Shown here in pieces: positions 35,219 through 44,563 of a stretch of 64,000 nt of DNA; position 1 is the first letter of the stretch, and every line of letters begins with the position of its first letter. The notes beneath the pieces are model-generated. The model worked only from the letters and a program-made list of their open reading frames with translations. It had not been told where the DNA came from and made no database searches. A program made the position numbers and the translations under genes. This stretch comes from Anaerobacillus alkaliphilus (lineage in GTDB: Bacteria > Bacillota > Bacilli > Bacillales > Anaerobacillaceae): NCBI RefSeq assembly GCF_004116265.1, contig NZ_QOUX01000046.1, positions 930,001 through 994,000 of the forward strand, in the 5' to 3' direction.

Positions 35219-35735
35219 ATTTTACGTTCACCGCGTTATGAAAGTCATATTGACCAATAAGCACTTTAATAACATGAGCGAACATTTCATCTCTATTCAA
35301 TCGCCCATTTGTAATAATCCCCATTGCACCTTCCTTTTTACTTACACCGTTTCTCTTGGTGTACACATCCATTGCTTGCCCTAATGTTTTGCCATGATTG
35401 ATCTCAGCTGAAACTTCACCTGGAAGAACTGCTCTAGCACCACTAGCGATAAATACGTTCCCTTTGTAATCTACGAGCGCTCCCCAATTAATAACCATTA
35501 ACCCATATTCAGTTTCAGTCACTCCACCTTCAAGACCGATCGCAAAATCAACATTTACTGATTTTAAACAAGCCTTTGCACGATTAACGGCTCCTCTAAT
35601 TGTTTCTTCATCTCCGAACGGTTGCTCGCTTACTTCTGAAGGCACGTCCAACGCTACGATCTCAAATGAACTTCCTAGGACACCCTCTACTGCAGCAACC
35701 TTTGTAGGGTTTTTTGAACCAATTGCTACTCTCAT
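35217..35735 (-). CDS. Inosine/xanthosine triphosphatase-like protein (DUF84)
   Basis: 172 residues. N-terminal VAIGSKNPTKVAAVEGVL phosphate-binding motif, FAIGLEGGVTE, and SKKEGAMGIITNGRLNR are signatures of the YjjX/DUF84 house-cleaning NTPases that hydrolyse ITP and XTP. RBS GGGAGG. Sits between the phn operon and ytoP. Confidence 0.9.
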   Translation of the reverse strand: MRVAIGSKNPTKVAAVEGVLGSSFEIVALDVPSEVSEQPFGDEETIRGAVNRAKACLKSVNVDFAIGLEGGVTETEYGLMVINWGALVDYKGNVFIASGARAVLPGEVSAEINHGKTLGQAMDVYTKRNGVSKKEGAMGIITNGRLNRDEMFAHVIKVLIGQYDFHNAVNVK

Positions 35736-35771
35736 CTAAACCTCCCATTTGTTCGATATTTTTATTTAAAA

Positions 35772-35800
35772 AACAGACTCGGCTTGTTTCCGAGTCTGTT
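35772..35800 (-). terminator. Terminator of ytoP
   Basis: AACAGACTCGG/CCGAGTCTGTT, then TTTTTAAAT on the minus strand. Confidence 0.85.
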
Positions 35801-35857
35801 CCGCAATTTTACTATGTGGGTTTGTACTAGATGTATAATACCATCTATAAAAATATT

Positions 35858-36931
35858 TTAACCATTGTTTCTAATAGTTTCAACAGTAGTTTTATCAGTT
35901 GTTCTTACAAGTTTCACTAACAGTTCTTTAGCTGCCGCGTAATCATCAACATGGATAATTGAGGCTGAAGTATGAATGTAACGAGAACAAATACCAATCA
36001 CTGCTGACGGAACTCCATTTCCAGAAATGTGAACCTTCCCTGCATCTGTACCACCTTGGGAGATAAAATACTGGTAAGGAATGTTATTTGTCTCTGCTGT
36101 ATCTAGAATAAATTCACGGATTCCTCGATGAGTAACCATTGTTCGATCATAGATACGAAGTAAAGCACCTTTTCCTAGATGTCCAAAAGAGTCTTTGTCT
36201 CCAGTTGCATCATTGGCTGGACTAGCATCTAGTGCATAAAAAATATCAGGCTCGATCATGTTAGCAGCTGTTTGAGCTCCTCTTAAACCTACTTCTTCTT
36301 GGACCGTAGCACCAGAGAATAAGATATTTGGGGTGTTTACATCTTTTAATTCTTTTAGTAACTCAATTGCAAGCCCACAACCGTAACGGTTATCCCATGC
36401 TTTTGCCAATATTTTCTTTTCATTCGCCATTGGTGTGAATGGACAAATTGGGACAATTTGCTGGCCTGGTTTAATTCCGATTTTCTCTGCATCCGCTTTG
36501 TCGTCAGCACCAATGTCAATAAACATATTTTTAATTTCCATTGGTTTACTACGTTTAGCTTCGTCTAATAAATGCGGCGGAATTGAACCAACTACCCCGA
36601 TGACCGGACCATTGTCAGTCATAACTTGCATACGCTGTGCAAGTAATACTTGGCTCCACCAACCTCCTAGAGTTTGGAAACGAATGAGACCTTTATCTGA
36701 AATTGATGTTACCATGAATCCAACTTCATCCATATGACCTGCAACCATTACCTTAGGTCCGTTTTCGTCACCACGCTTGACTCCGAAGATACTTCCTAGA
36801 CGATCTTGAATAATTTCATCACTATACTTTTCTAATTCGCTACGAACAAATTTACGAACCTGATGTTCAAACCCTGGAGCCCCTTGAAGTTCGGTTAACG
36901 TTTTAAACAGTTGTAATGTTTCTTGATTCAT
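35858..36931 (-). CDS. ytoP: YtoP, M42-family metallopeptidase
   Basis: 357 residues. Two-metal M42 (endoglucanase M/tetrahedral aminopeptidase) family: AGHMDEVG His and Asp, bridging Asp in AWDNRYGCG, catalytic Glu-Glu in [15 protein letters not shown], and the terminal His in SRYIHT. Removes N-terminal residues from peptides. RBS AAGGGAG. Followed upstream by ytzB as in B. subtilis. Confidence 0.95.
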   Translation of the reverse strand: MNQETLQLFKTLTELQGAPGFEHQVRKFVRSELEKYSDEIIQDRLGSIFGVKRGDENGPKVMVAGHMDEVGFMVTSISDKGLIRFQTLGGWWSQVLLAQRMQVMTDNGPVIGVVGSIPPHLLDEAKRSKPMEIKNMFIDIGADDKADAEKIGIKPGQQIVPICPFTPMANEKKILAKAWDNRYGCGLAIELLKELKDVNTPNILFSGATVQEEVGLRGAQTAANMIEPDIFYALDASPANDATGDKDSFGHLGKGALLRIYDRTMVTHRGIREFILDTAETNNIPYQYFISQGGTDAGKVHISGNGVPSAVIGICSRYIHTSASIIHVDDYAAAKELLVKLVRTTDKTTVETIRNNG

Positions 36932-37160
36932 TTTATACTCCCTTCGGATACCGTAATATTATGTACAGTTCTATTTTAACGAAAGTTTCAGAACCTTTCC
37001 ACCCATACCCCTCATTTTTTTGTTGATTTTGTTTTTATGGTAAAATTAGTTATACTAAGTTGTGTAGTTATTTTTAAAATTTACTTAGTTTTATTTATTA
37101 TAAAGGAAAAATTAACTATAATAAATAAAGCGTTAACATTTAGAAAGAGGTGACATAATT

Positions 37161-37472
37161 ATGAGCTTTAAGCGATTTTTATTAGGAGCAGGGATCGGTT
37201 TTGTTGTAGGTGCGGTCCTCAAAGATCAACTTACAAAGGAACTCATTTCACCTGAAAAAGCATTACGAGTTGTGAAGCAGAAACTAAATAAACAAGGCGT
37301 AGTCGAAGGATCTTGGATTCACATGATCCCAGAAAGTTATGAAAAAAATCTTTTAGATTATACGGTGTATCGTGGCGGTGTATCTTGTACGATTGAAGGA
37401 GATTTTTATCAATTTGATTTTATCGTTGATGGTCATACAGGTACCATTTTGGAGTTAACATCACAGGATTAG
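37161..37472 (+). CDS. ytzB: YtzB, PepSY-domain protein
   Basis: 103 residues. N-terminal hydrophobic segment (FLLGAGIGFVVGAVL) and a single PepSY-like domain (PEKALRVVKQKLNKQG ending DFIVDGHTGTILEL). Function unknown; PepSY modules are thought to inhibit peptidases. RBS AGAGGTGAC. Divergent from ytoP, order as in B. subtilis. Confidence 0.92.
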   Translation: MSFKRFLLGAGIGFVVGAVLKDQLTKELISPEKALRVVKQKLNKQGVVEGSWIHMIPESYEKNLLDYTVYRGGVSCTIEGDFYQFDFIVDGHTGTILELTSQD

Positions 37473-37492
37473 AGCTTGCAAATGCAAGCTCT
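37471..37492 (+). terminator. Terminator of ytzB
   Basis: AGAGCTTGCA/TGCAAGCTCT with a two-base loop, then T8. Confidence 0.92.
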
Positions 37493-37564
37493 TTTTTTTA
37501 TATACATACAGATAGATTTATTGATAACAATACTAATAATACAATGTTTTTATGAGGTGGTTTT

Positions 37565-38152
37565 ATGGAGTTAGATTTTATTTGGGAATCGATATTATTA
37601 GTTTTAGTAGGCTTTCTCTTTTTGAGGGTTTCTGGAAGAAAATCAATTGCACAGATGACTGTTACAACAACAGTTATCATGATTTCAATTGGTTCGATTA
37701 TTGTTCAACCAATCATCGAGGATAGTGTAACGAAAACAATTATTTCAATTGGTATTTTTATTGGAGTTCTTATCATTGTTGAGTATTTGCAAGTTCATTT
37801 TAATGGCTTGGAAAAGTTATTTACAGGTAAAGCAAAAAGTGTTATTGAAAATGGCCAGATTAACTTAGAAAATTTACGTAAAATGCGTTTGACGATTGAT
37901 AAGATAGAGATGCAACTACGACAAAACGGTGTTTCCAATATCTCAGATGTAAAAAACGCAACAATTGAAGCTAACGGACAGCTCGGCTATGAATTAATAC
38001 CTGATGCAAGACCTTTAACTGTAAGGGAATTTAAGAAACTAATGGCGCATATGGTGCAACTTCAAAATCAAAGTCCAGATGTTGATGGTAATTTATTTTA
38101 TGAGGTAATCAATAAAAAACATAAAATCCCTCATGACGAAAAATACAAGTAA
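37565..38152 (+). CDS. DUF421 membrane protein (YetF/YdfS type)
   Basis: 195 residues. Three N-terminal membrane helices, an RVSGRKSIAQMT motif after the first helix, and a soluble C-terminal domain with VIENGQINLENLRKMRLT. These are the DUF421 signatures found in several bacilli paralogues associated with spores or envelope. RBS GAGGTGG. Its stop lies in the first arm of its terminator. Confidence 0.9.
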   Translation: MELDFIWESILLVLVGFLFLRVSGRKSIAQMTVTTTVIMISIGSIIVQPIIEDSVTKTIISIGIFIGVLIIVEYLQVHFNGLEKLFTGKAKSVIENGQINLENLRKMRLTIDKIEMQLRQNGVSNISDVKNATIEANGQLGYELIPDARPLTVREFKKLMAHMVQLQNQSPDVDGNLFYEVINKKHKIPHDEKYK

Positions 38153-38197
38153 TAAAGGTCGGAGTCTAGCGCTCCCTTAATACTTGTATTTTTTTTT
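38141..38197 (+). terminator. Terminator overlapping the DUF421 stop codon
   Basis: AAATACAAGTA pairs with TACTTGTATTT, followed by T-rich sequence. The inner loop can form AAGG/CCTT pairs. Confidence 0.75.
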
Positions 38198-38230
38198 AAA
38201 GATTTGATAACAATTTTTAAACAATCAATT

Positions 38231-38257
38231 TGAAACCGATGTTTGGCGAGCGTCGTC
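38231..38257 (+). promoter_or_regulatory. ECF-type promoter of the second sigma operon
   Basis: TGAAAC, 17 bases, CGTC, about 38 bases before the sigma start. This matches the extracytoplasmic-function consensus (SigW-like TGAAAC plus CGTA/CGTC), suggesting autoregulation. Confidence 0.7.
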
Positions 38258-38294
38258 TTATAATTAAAGGTAAATAAGAGAGGCGGGAACTTAC

Positions 38295-38864
38295 TTGCAA
38301 GCGCATAAGGAAAATGTTAGTTGTGATCACAAGTTCAGTAGCATGGACAAGGATGATGCTATTGAGCAACTTATGACACAATACGGGGAAGAAATAAAAC
38401 GTTTAATTTACACCTACACAAAGAATTGGGCCCAAGCTGATGACTTAACTCAAGATGTATTTGTTCAGATTTATATGAAGCTTGACCAATTTACAGGAAA
38501 ATCAGCAATTCGTACTTGGATCTACTCGATTGCCATAAATAGATGTAAAGATTTTAAAAAAAGCTGGCATTTTAAAAACATGCAATTATTTGAAAAGGTT
38601 ATCTCCTTTACAAAGGCGGACAATAGAACACCTGAGGTTGAAGCTATTCAAAAAGATGACGACAATTTTTTAATGGACAAAGTCATGTCACTACCAATTA
38701 AATACCGGGAAGTAATTCTCTTGTTTTATTATAAGGAGTTCTCTGTCGAAGAAATTTCAGTTGTTACAGGAATAAACCAAGGTACAGTTAAAACTAGACT
38801 AAAGCGTGCAAGAGAAAAACTACACACCCTTTACATGGGAACTAGAGGTGAGACGATTGAATAA
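38295..38864 (+). CDS. ECF-family RNA polymerase sigma factor
   Basis: 189 residues. Region 2: ADDLTQDVFVQIYMKLDQF and AIRTWIYSIAINRCKDFKKSW. Region 4: EFSVEEISVVTGINQGTVKTRLKRAREKL. TTG start with GAGGCGGG seven bases upstream; the next ATG has no RBS. The SWHFKN segment recalls SigV-like factors, but the assignment is uncertain. Overlaps the anti-sigma start by eight bases. Confidence 0.92.
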   Translation: MQAHKENVSCDHKFSSMDKDDAIEQLMTQYGEEIKRLIYTYTKNWAQADDLTQDVFVQIYMKLDQFTGKSAIRTWIYSIAINRCKDFKKSWHFKNMQLFEKVISFTKADNRTPEVEAIQKDDDNFLMDKVMSLPIKYREVILLFYYKEFSVEEISVVTGINQGTVKTRLKRAREKLHTLYMGTRGETIE

Positions 38865-39591
38865 AGATTTAAATCAACTAAAAGATCAATTTGATGAGTT
38901 TTTGTCAACAAAACAAGTTTTTACGGATGAAGATAAAATACGGATTCGTAGAAAAATAAGTCAAACTAAAAATAATCATCGTTATTCGAAAAGCTTAATT
39001 CCTAATTTACTAACTGCATGTCTACTATTGATCGGGGTTTTCTTTACTGGTAATCTCCTTATGGAAAATTTACATTTCTCACAACACGAGTCTAGTATGC
39101 CAGAAACCGCTCGATCTGGAGTCGAAACAAGGTTATATAAGACTGAGGATACTGCCTCCGATACCTATGGAAGCACTGAAAAGTCAGAGTCTATTTTTCT
39201 AACTGAAGACCTACTAGCTATCTTTACTCAATATGCAAACAGCAAAGACGAAGAAGTGCTACGTGGAATACGTCCACTAGATATTTTTAAATTCTATTAT
39301 TATGCAGAATACCTAGAAGACTACGAAACACAATACTCTTTCTTTATTACAGACGAATATCTAAGAGCTTTCCCTACACTTGAAGATTTCGTGGAGGCCA
39401 TTGAAAGTCAAAGTGATAGCGAGCGCCGCCAGTTTATTGAAGAAAAGATACTTCATGGTGAATTCCATGAAGTTATTAATAACGAAGATGGTTATGCCAG
39501 CATTTCAATCCTTTTAGAACCAGGATTAAGCTTTGGATTAACCTTAAATGAAAAAGGTATTTGGAAAGTGAATTGGTTACCTTTTCAATAG
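38857..39591 (+). CDS. Putative membrane-anchored anti-sigma factor
   Basis: 244 residues. About 45 cytoplasmic residues (NKDLNQLKDQFDEFLSTK), one membrane helix (LIPNLLTACLLLIGVFFTGNLL) and an extracytoplasmic domain of about 170 residues. TTG start six bases after AGAGGTG, overlapping the sigma stop. Coupling and topology imply it sequesters the sigma factor. No catalytic motif or known domain identified outside the membrane. Confidence 0.82.
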   Translation: MNKDLNQLKDQFDEFLSTKQVFTDEDKIRIRRKISQTKNNHRYSKSLIPNLLTACLLLIGVFFTGNLLMENLHFSQHESSMPETARSGVETRLYKTEDTASDTYGSTEKSESIFLTEDLLAIFTQYANSKDEEVLRGIRPLDIFKFYYYAEYLEDYETQYSFFITDEYLRAFPTLEDFVEAIESQSDSERRQFIEEKILHGEFHEVINNEDGYASISILLEPGLSFGLTLNEKGIWKVNWLPFQ

Positions 39592-39594
39592 AGT

Positions 39595-39636
39595 AAAAAA
39601 GATGGGGTTCAAATAAAATGAACCACCATCTTTTTT
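39595..39636 (+). terminator. Terminator of the second sigma operon
   Basis: AAAAAAGATGG-GGTTCA pairs with TGAACC-CCATCTTTTTT (one mismatch). T6 follows. Confidence 0.88.
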
Positions 39637-39703
39637 GTAGTCTTTGATAATCCCCTTCACCAAGGAAATTTAGTACAAGTTGACCTCTAACCCTGCTAAA
39701 GAT

Positions 39704-40087
39704 TTAAGGAGCTACTATCTCCACTTTAATTCGATCTGGGTCCTCAAAGAAAACAGCGTAGTAATCTTTACCACCAGCATAAGGATGTTTATCATCATAA
39801 AGGATTTTCTCACCCATTCCTCTAAGTTTCTTGGTAATCAGGTCCACATGCTCTTTTGATTTTCCATGAAACGCCAAATGATTTAAACCAACGCGACAAC
39901 GATGATACTCAACATCCAAAAAACGTTCCTCAGTTTGAACAAAGACAATATAGGTGCCTTCATACTTCCAACTTTGTCCCTTCTCCCACTGTTGATAAAC
40001 CTCATAACCTAGTTCTTCTAATAACCAACCCCAAAACCTTAGAGATTTGGGTAAATTTGAAACATAAATTTCAACATGATGAAGCAT
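39704..40087 (-). CDS. VOC-family (glyoxalase/dioxygenase fold) protein
   Basis: 127 residues, one complete VOC domain: HHVEIYVSNLPKSLRFWGWL at the N-terminus, GLNHLAFHGKSKEHVD in the middle and YYAVFFEDPDRIKVEIV at the end, supplying His and Glu metal ligands. Substrate unknown. RBS GGAGGT. Single gene. Confidence 0.9.
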   Translation of the reverse strand: MLHHVEIYVSNLPKSLRFWGWLLEELGYEVYQQWEKGQSWKYEGTYIVFVQTEERFLDVEYHRCRVGLNHLAFHGKSKEHVDLITKKLRGMGEKILYDDKHPYAGGKDYYAVFFEDPDRIKVEIVAP

Positions 40088-40148
40088 AGGTAACCTCCAT
40101 TGTCCGTTTTCCTACAGTAACTTTTTTCAACTCATTCCCTTGAAAAAA

Positions 40149-40167
40149 CAGACCTACTAGAGGTCTG
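40149..40167 (-). terminator. Terminator of the yeeI-like gene
   Basis: CAGACCT/AGGTCTG with a five-base loop, then TTTTTTCA on the minus strand. Confidence 0.75.
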
Positions 40168-40181
40168 CATTTATTAATTAC

Positions 40182-40901
40182 TTATTCACCTAAATCAACA
40201 TTATGGTACACTTGTTGAACATCCTCTAAATCCTCTAATGTATCAATGATCTTTTCAAACTTCACTTGTGCATCTTCAGGAAGTGTTACATCATTTTGCG
40301 CGATCATCGTAAGTTCTGCGACTGTAAATTCAGTAACTCCAGCCTCTTTAAATGCTTCCTGAACTGCATGAAATTGATCAGGCTCTGCATATACAATGAC
40401 AGAATCTTCTTCTTCTAAAATATCACGAACATCTAAGTCTGCTTCCATTAAAAGCTCAAGCACCTCTTCTGAATTCTTACCTTCAATACCGAAAACCGCA
40501 GTAGCATCAAACATATAAGAAACAGAGCCATTTACACCCATATTCCCACCATTTTTACTAAAAGCAGCTCGTACTTCTGCAGCAGTACGATTAACGTTGT
40601 TTGTTAACGTGTCAACAATAATCATTGATCCGTTTGGTCCAAAACCTTCGTAACGTAATTCAGTATAAGTTTCATCTGAACTTCCTTTTGCCTTTTCTAT
40701 CGCACGATCAATGATGTTTCTAGGTACACTATACGTCTTTGCACGTTCAAGAACAACCTTTAGAGCTTGGTTTGACTCTGGATTAGGTTCACCTTGCTTA
40801 GCAGCCACATAGATTAAGCGTCCAAACTTGGCGTATATACGAGAAGTGTTTGCATCTTTTGACGCTTTTTTTTCTTTAATATTGTTCCATTTACGACCCA
40901 T
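40182..40901 (-). CDS. yeeI: YebC/TACO1-family protein, YeeI type
   Basis: 239 residues. The N-terminus [16 protein letters not shown] is characteristic of the YeeI/YeeN branch. Further signatures are [30 protein letters not shown] and [14 protein letters not shown]. The YebC family was long annotated as a transcriptional regulator, and recent work links members to ribosome function. RBS GAGAGTGAG. Single gene. Confidence 0.93.
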   Translation of the reverse strand: MGRKWNNIKEKKASKDANTSRIYAKFGRLIYVAAKQGEPNPESNQALKVVLERAKTYSVPRNIIDRAIEKAKGSSDETYTELRYEGFGPNGSMIIVDTLTNNVNRTAAEVRAAFSKNGGNMGVNGSVSYMFDATAVFGIEGKNSEEVLELLMEADLDVRDILEEEDSVIVYAEPDQFHAVQEAFKEAGVTEFTVAELTMIAQNDVTLPEDAQVKFEKIIDTLEDLEDVQQVYHNVDLGE

Positions 40902-41051
40902 TATGTCTCACTCTCTTTCAATTCAAATCAAGTATGGTTTAAGCAACTACTCATTGTAGTTACGGCATTTACTAAATTATTATACATCAAGTATAACCCG
41001 TTTTACGAGATTAATAATAAAAAACGTAGTAACTACTTAGGAGCCTAAGCC

Positions 41052-41495
41052 TTAAAGCTGATACATGGCAAGTTGTTCCCCCCAGGGAGCTAACTCAGTT
41101 TCAATAAACCCTGCTTTTTGATAAGCCTTTTTTGCTAATAAATTATTCGGATGGTACCCAATCATTATGAACGGAATGTTATCTATATTCTGTTTATGTA
41201 TTTCCTCGATAATGAGTTGAATGGCTTGTCTCCCAATACCTTTCCCTTGATACTTCTGATCTATCATTAATCGATAAATCCAAAAATTATTATCATCAGG
41301 ATCAATACCAAACATCGTGAAGCCTACCATCGTATCGGCTAGATAAACCGCCATAACCTGAAAAGTCTCTAAAAATTGAACTTCAGCAATAGAATACAGA
41401 TTAGATGCAATATAAGATTTTTGCTCTTCTGCTACTGATAGCTGAATGGCGTCTTCCCAATTACTCCTGTCGATTACTACTAATGATATACCCAT
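41052..41495 (-). CDS. GNAT acetyltransferase, polyamine-type
   Basis: 147 residues. MIDQKYQGKGIGRQAIQLI is motif A (Q-x-x-G-x-G) and HPNNLLAKKAYQKAGF is the C-terminal motif. The YRLMIDQ context resembles PaiA/BltD-like spermine/spermidine acetyltransferases. Substrate unproven. RBS GAGGAA. Confidence 0.87.
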   Translation of the reverse strand: MGISLVVIDRSNWEDAIQLSVAEEQKSYIASNLYSIAEVQFLETFQVMAVYLADTMVGFTMFGIDPDDNNFWIYRLMIDQKYQGKGIGRQAIQLIIEEIHKQNIDNIPFIMIGYHPNNLLAKKAYQKAGFIETELAPWGEQLAMYQL

Positions 41496-41685
41496 AAAAA
41501 TTCCTCAACTTTCCATAATAGATCTTTCTTTTAAAATTATAGTGGCCTATGAAGAAAAAAGCTTTAGTTATTTCTCTTTATAAATTTATTTTTTTATACC
41601 TTAAAAGTAGTTATGGGACAAGCACTTACACTCATAAAGGTTAAGTAAGACTACTTTATCTCTTTGCAGTGGAAGGGGAATTTGT

Positions 41686-42621
41686 TTGAAATACTTAATA
41701 CCTCTTATTCTATTAATGATCCATTTTTCGCTCATTACTTTTCAAGCATTGGATACATATGCTAGGGAACATAATGAAAAGAAAGAATATGTATTCGATA
41801 GAAATCCAGTTCAATTTAGTGAAACAATTGGCACGAAATACATGTTTAAAAAGGAGATTTCTTCTGAGAAGAGTATCCGCTTTGTTACAAAAGAAATTGA
41901 AGGCATCGTCATAAATGAGCCTCCAGTAGTGAAACGATCCTTTTTCGCTGGGCCTACTTACTTTGGTAATGTAAGTGATGAGAAGATTGCTTTCCTTACA
42001 TTTGATGACGGACCCTCAAAAAATACAGAAATAATTCTAGACTTATTGAAAATTGAAGGAATTAAGGCTACTTTTTTTGTTAATGGCAAACGTGGCGATT
42101 ATGAAAAGTCTCTATATAAAAGAATTGTAGACGAAGGTCATGCTATTGGGAATCACACCTATTCACATGATTACAGTATCATCTACAAATCAAAAGAAGC
42201 CTTTTTAGAAGACTTCAGAAAACTAGAAAGTCTCTTGATTGAGACCATTGGTTTTGCACCAAAATTAATGAGATTTCCAGGTGGATCTAACAACTCAATT
42301 AGTCAACGCTATGGTGGAAAAGATATTATGAACGAAATTGTAGGAATGATGACAGAATTAGGTTATCTTCATACGGACTGGAATGTCGATTCTCAAGATT
42401 CACTTTCTAATAATAGGTCAAAAAAGGAAATTATTGAACAAGTGGTAGATAGTACAAACGGAAAAAATGAATTGGTGATTTTATTCCATGATAGCAAACC
42501 AAAAACTACCACGCCAGAAGCATTAGTAGAGATTATCGAGGACCTAAGAAATCAAAATTTTCGCTTTGAAATTATGGATGAAAACTCTTTTTTTACACAG
42601 TTCCTTTCAGCAAAAAAGTAA
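41686..42621 (+). CDS. Polysaccharide deacetylase (NodB domain)
   Basis: 311 residues. N-terminal signal or anchor helix (LIPLILLMIHFSLITF), a linker of about 80 residues, then a NodB domain with catalytic motifs TFDDGPSK, the metal ligands HTYSHD, RFPGGS and a terminal FHD. Likely deacetylates peptidoglycan or chitooligosaccharides outside the membrane. TTG start after AAGGGG. Convergent with the KinB-like gene. Confidence 0.92.
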   Translation: MKYLIPLILLMIHFSLITFQALDTYAREHNEKKEYVFDRNPVQFSETIGTKYMFKKEISSEKSIRFVTKEIEGIVINEPPVVKRSFFAGPTYFGNVSDEKIAFLTFDDGPSKNTEIILDLLKIEGIKATFFVNGKRGDYEKSLYKRIVDEGHAIGNHTYSHDYSIIYKSKEAFLEDFRKLESLLIETIGFAPKLMRFPGGSNNSISQRYGGKDIMNEIVGMMTELGYLHTDWNVDSQDSLSNNRSKKEIIEQVVDSTNGKNELVILFHDSKPKTTTPEALVEIIEDLRNQNFRFEIMDENSFFTQFLSAKK

Positions 42622-42624
42622 TAA

Positions 42625-42650
42625 AGGATAAGAATTGTTCCTCTTATCCT
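42625..42650. terminator. Terminator between deacetylase and KinB-like gene
   Basis: AGGATAAGA/TCTTATCCT with an eight-base loop. T-rich flanks are modest on either side. Confidence 0.6.
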
Positions 42651-42657
42651 CTTACTC

Positions 42658-43944
42658 TTATTCTTCTGTAGTTGCCGCTATTTGCTCGTTAACAATAGAA
42701 ACGCGAGGAAGAGAAATTTCAAAGTTGGTTCCTACGTTTATTTTACTATGTATTTGGATTTTCCCGTTCATAAGTTCAATAATCTTGATAGCCGCCATCA
42801 TACCAAGACCTGTCCCATCTCTTCCCTTTGTAGTGAAATAAGGCTCACCAAGTCTTGATAATTGCTCTTCAGTCATACCTGTTCCGCTATCAACAATCTC
42901 AATTAGTAGTTGATCATGCTTTTCTTCTGTACGAACATGTAGGACTCCGCTATTAGGCATTGCTTCTATACAATTCTTAGTAATATTTAATAAACACTGT
43001 TGAAGAAGTTGAGATTCTCCTTTCACATAGGATTGGTGAATATTGGTTGCAATTTCCACACAATTCATATTAGCTAACGGTTTAATAATTTCAATGGCTC
43101 GTTCAAGCTCTTGTTTAATATTAAGAATTTCAACATTTTCTGGTGAGGGCTTAGCAAATGTTAAGTAATTTCTAATAATATCATTTGCTCTATCAATTTC
43201 ATCAATTGAGATCTTCAGAAATTCTTTTCTTTTTTCAATAGGTAAGTCTGTCTCTTGCATCATTTGAAGAAATCCTCTAACTACTGCAAGGGGATTTCTT
43301 ACTTCGTGGGATATTGAGGAAGCTAAATGACTCACTACCTCCATTTTTTCGGCTTTGATAATTCTTTTGTTAATAAAGGTAGTTTCTCGTGCCACTTCCA
43401 TTATGTAAATTAAGCTTACAATTGAACACAACTGTAAAATAAAATGTGCCACATCTGCAGAGTTGATCACTGGTAGATTAAATAAAAACATTGTATTTAG
43501 GATTACTACACTACTGGTAATGATGGAAAAACAAGCTCCCATCGTAACCTTTTTCTTTTTTGAGGCGAAGAAGAATTTTTGTCTAAATAGGACGGTTAAA
43601 AACAATATCGTAGTTGAAACAATGAGCGTTGAGTATACACCTAGACCACCAAAAATACCCCGGTAACCAACAGTAATGACCCATAAAATAACACTTGCAG
43701 GCAACCCACCATATAAACTGCCAATGATTTGCGCAACAAAACGTAAATCGTAAAAGAAACCATCGCTATAATCGATGGGGAACGTAATACATGTCATAAT
43801 TGCTAAACTAGAAGATACGATAAAGATTTTCTTTTTATAATGACGAGTAGCTGACTTTCTGTTTCTCAACATTACTAATGGAACAAATAATAGAAAAAAA
43901 ACTAAAACTAGCACATTTAATAGCAATCCTTCAACATCATACAT
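42658..43944 (-). CDS. KinB-like sensor histidine kinase (paralogue 1)
   Basis: 428 residues, the length of B. subtilis KinB. Five to six N-terminal membrane helices of the LytS/5TMR type include the SLYGGLPASVILWVITVGYR loop. The phospho-acceptor is His213 in SSISHEVRNPLAVVRGFL. HATPase motifs are NITKNCIEAMP (N box), DSGTGMTEEQL (G1) and GTGLGMMAAIKII (G2). No receiver domain or cognate regulator gene is adjacent, as expected for phosphorelay kinases that feed Spo0A. AAGGGGTG fixes the start. Confidence 0.9.
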   Translation of the reverse strand: MYDVEGLLLNVLVLVFFLLFVPLVMLRNRKSATRHYKKKIFIVSSSLAIMTCITFPIDYSDGFFYDLRFVAQIIGSLYGGLPASVILWVITVGYRGIFGGLGVYSTLIVSTTILFLTVLFRQKFFFASKKKKVTMGACFSIITSSVVILNTMFLFNLPVINSADVAHFILQLCSIVSLIYIMEVARETTFINKRIIKAEKMEVVSHLASSISHEVRNPLAVVRGFLQMMQETDLPIEKRKEFLKISIDEIDRANDIIRNYLTFAKPSPENVEILNIKQELERAIEIIKPLANMNCVEIATNIHQSYVKGESQLLQQCLLNITKNCIEAMPNSGVLHVRTEEKHDQLLIEIVDSGTGMTEEQLSRLGEPYFTTKGRDGTGLGMMAAIKIIELMNGKIQIHSKINVGTNFEISLPRVSIVNEQIAATTEE

Positions 43945-44128
43945 GTTTATCTCACCCCTTACCAACCCGATGTTAGTCTTGCTCTTTTAGAATAGTCCAA
44001 ATAGTATAAAAATGGAAGAGTCTTTCGGTCATTTTTCCATAGATTTGTACATAATTTTTCTCATGACAGACCAGTTTCCGTTTAGCTATTTTAGAATATT
44101 CGGATAAAAAGTATTATTTAAAAAGACA

Positions 44129-44157
44129 TTGACTTTTACCTGTTTCAGGAGTAAATT
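44129..44157 (+). promoter_or_regulatory. SigA-type promoter of the ktrA leader
   Basis: TTGACT, 17 bases, TAAATT. Transcription would start just before the riboswitch. Confidence 0.65.
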
Positions 44158-44163
44158 TACATT

Positions 44164-44332
44164 GCAAAATCAAAAAAGCTAAGTTACTTATTGAGCGGGG
44201 AAACATTTTTTCCAACTCGCACATAGGGCAAAGGTTACTCTTTAGTCCCTAATCCGGAAGCTATCTCGTAAGCATTTAAAAGAGTAAGATCTAAGAGATA
44301 GGTAATGATCATTCTTTGTAATGATCTTTTTT
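44164..44332 (+). promoter_or_regulatory. c-di-AMP (ydaO-yuaA) riboswitch with terminator
   Basis: Conserved ydaO-class segments appear in order: GAGCGGGGAAAC, TAGGGC, TAATCCGGAAGCTA and CTCGTAAGC. An expression-platform terminator follows (GATCATT/AATGATC with six-base loop, then T6, 44307-44332). The next gene is ktrA, a classic target of this riboswitch. c-di-AMP binding normally favours termination and so lowers K+ uptake. The MITE that follows is inserted in the T-tract. Confidence 0.85.
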
Positions 44333-44335
44333 ATT

Positions 44336-44527
44336 GGCTGTTTTCGCAAAGTTTGTTGCTTTCGTAAAAATCCCAAAAGCCGGATTTTTACACAAAATAC
44401 TAAGAATTCACAACTAATTTAGTAAGTATTGCTCTTTTCTTACAAAATTTATTGGCTGATATCCTCATCTAGGGTATTTTTCCCGATTATTTTAGGGTAA
44501 AATGCAACAATGTTTACGAAAAGAGCC
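44336..44527 (-). mobile_element. MITE copy 3 (192 bp), between riboswitch and ktrA
   Basis: Opposite orientation to copies 1 and 2 and the most diverged of the four. Ends GGCTGTTTTCG and CGAAAAGAGCC. Flanked by TTTTTATT at 44328-44335 and 44528-44535. The left duplication is part of the riboswitch terminator T-run. Contains a perfect 10-bp stem GTAAAAATCC/GGATTTTTAC at 44364-44391. Confidence 0.92.
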
Positions 44528-44563
44528 TTTTTATTTGATAATTAATTAAAGGGGTCTTACAAC

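Noticed and set aside
37125-37138. Possible cre site (AAGCGTTAACA) before ytzB
   Set aside because: Only the right half fits the CcpA consensus; the left half fails at the TG positions.
43463-43666. Plus-strand ORF inside the KinB-like gene
   Set aside because: Reverse complement of membrane-helix codons; no RBS.
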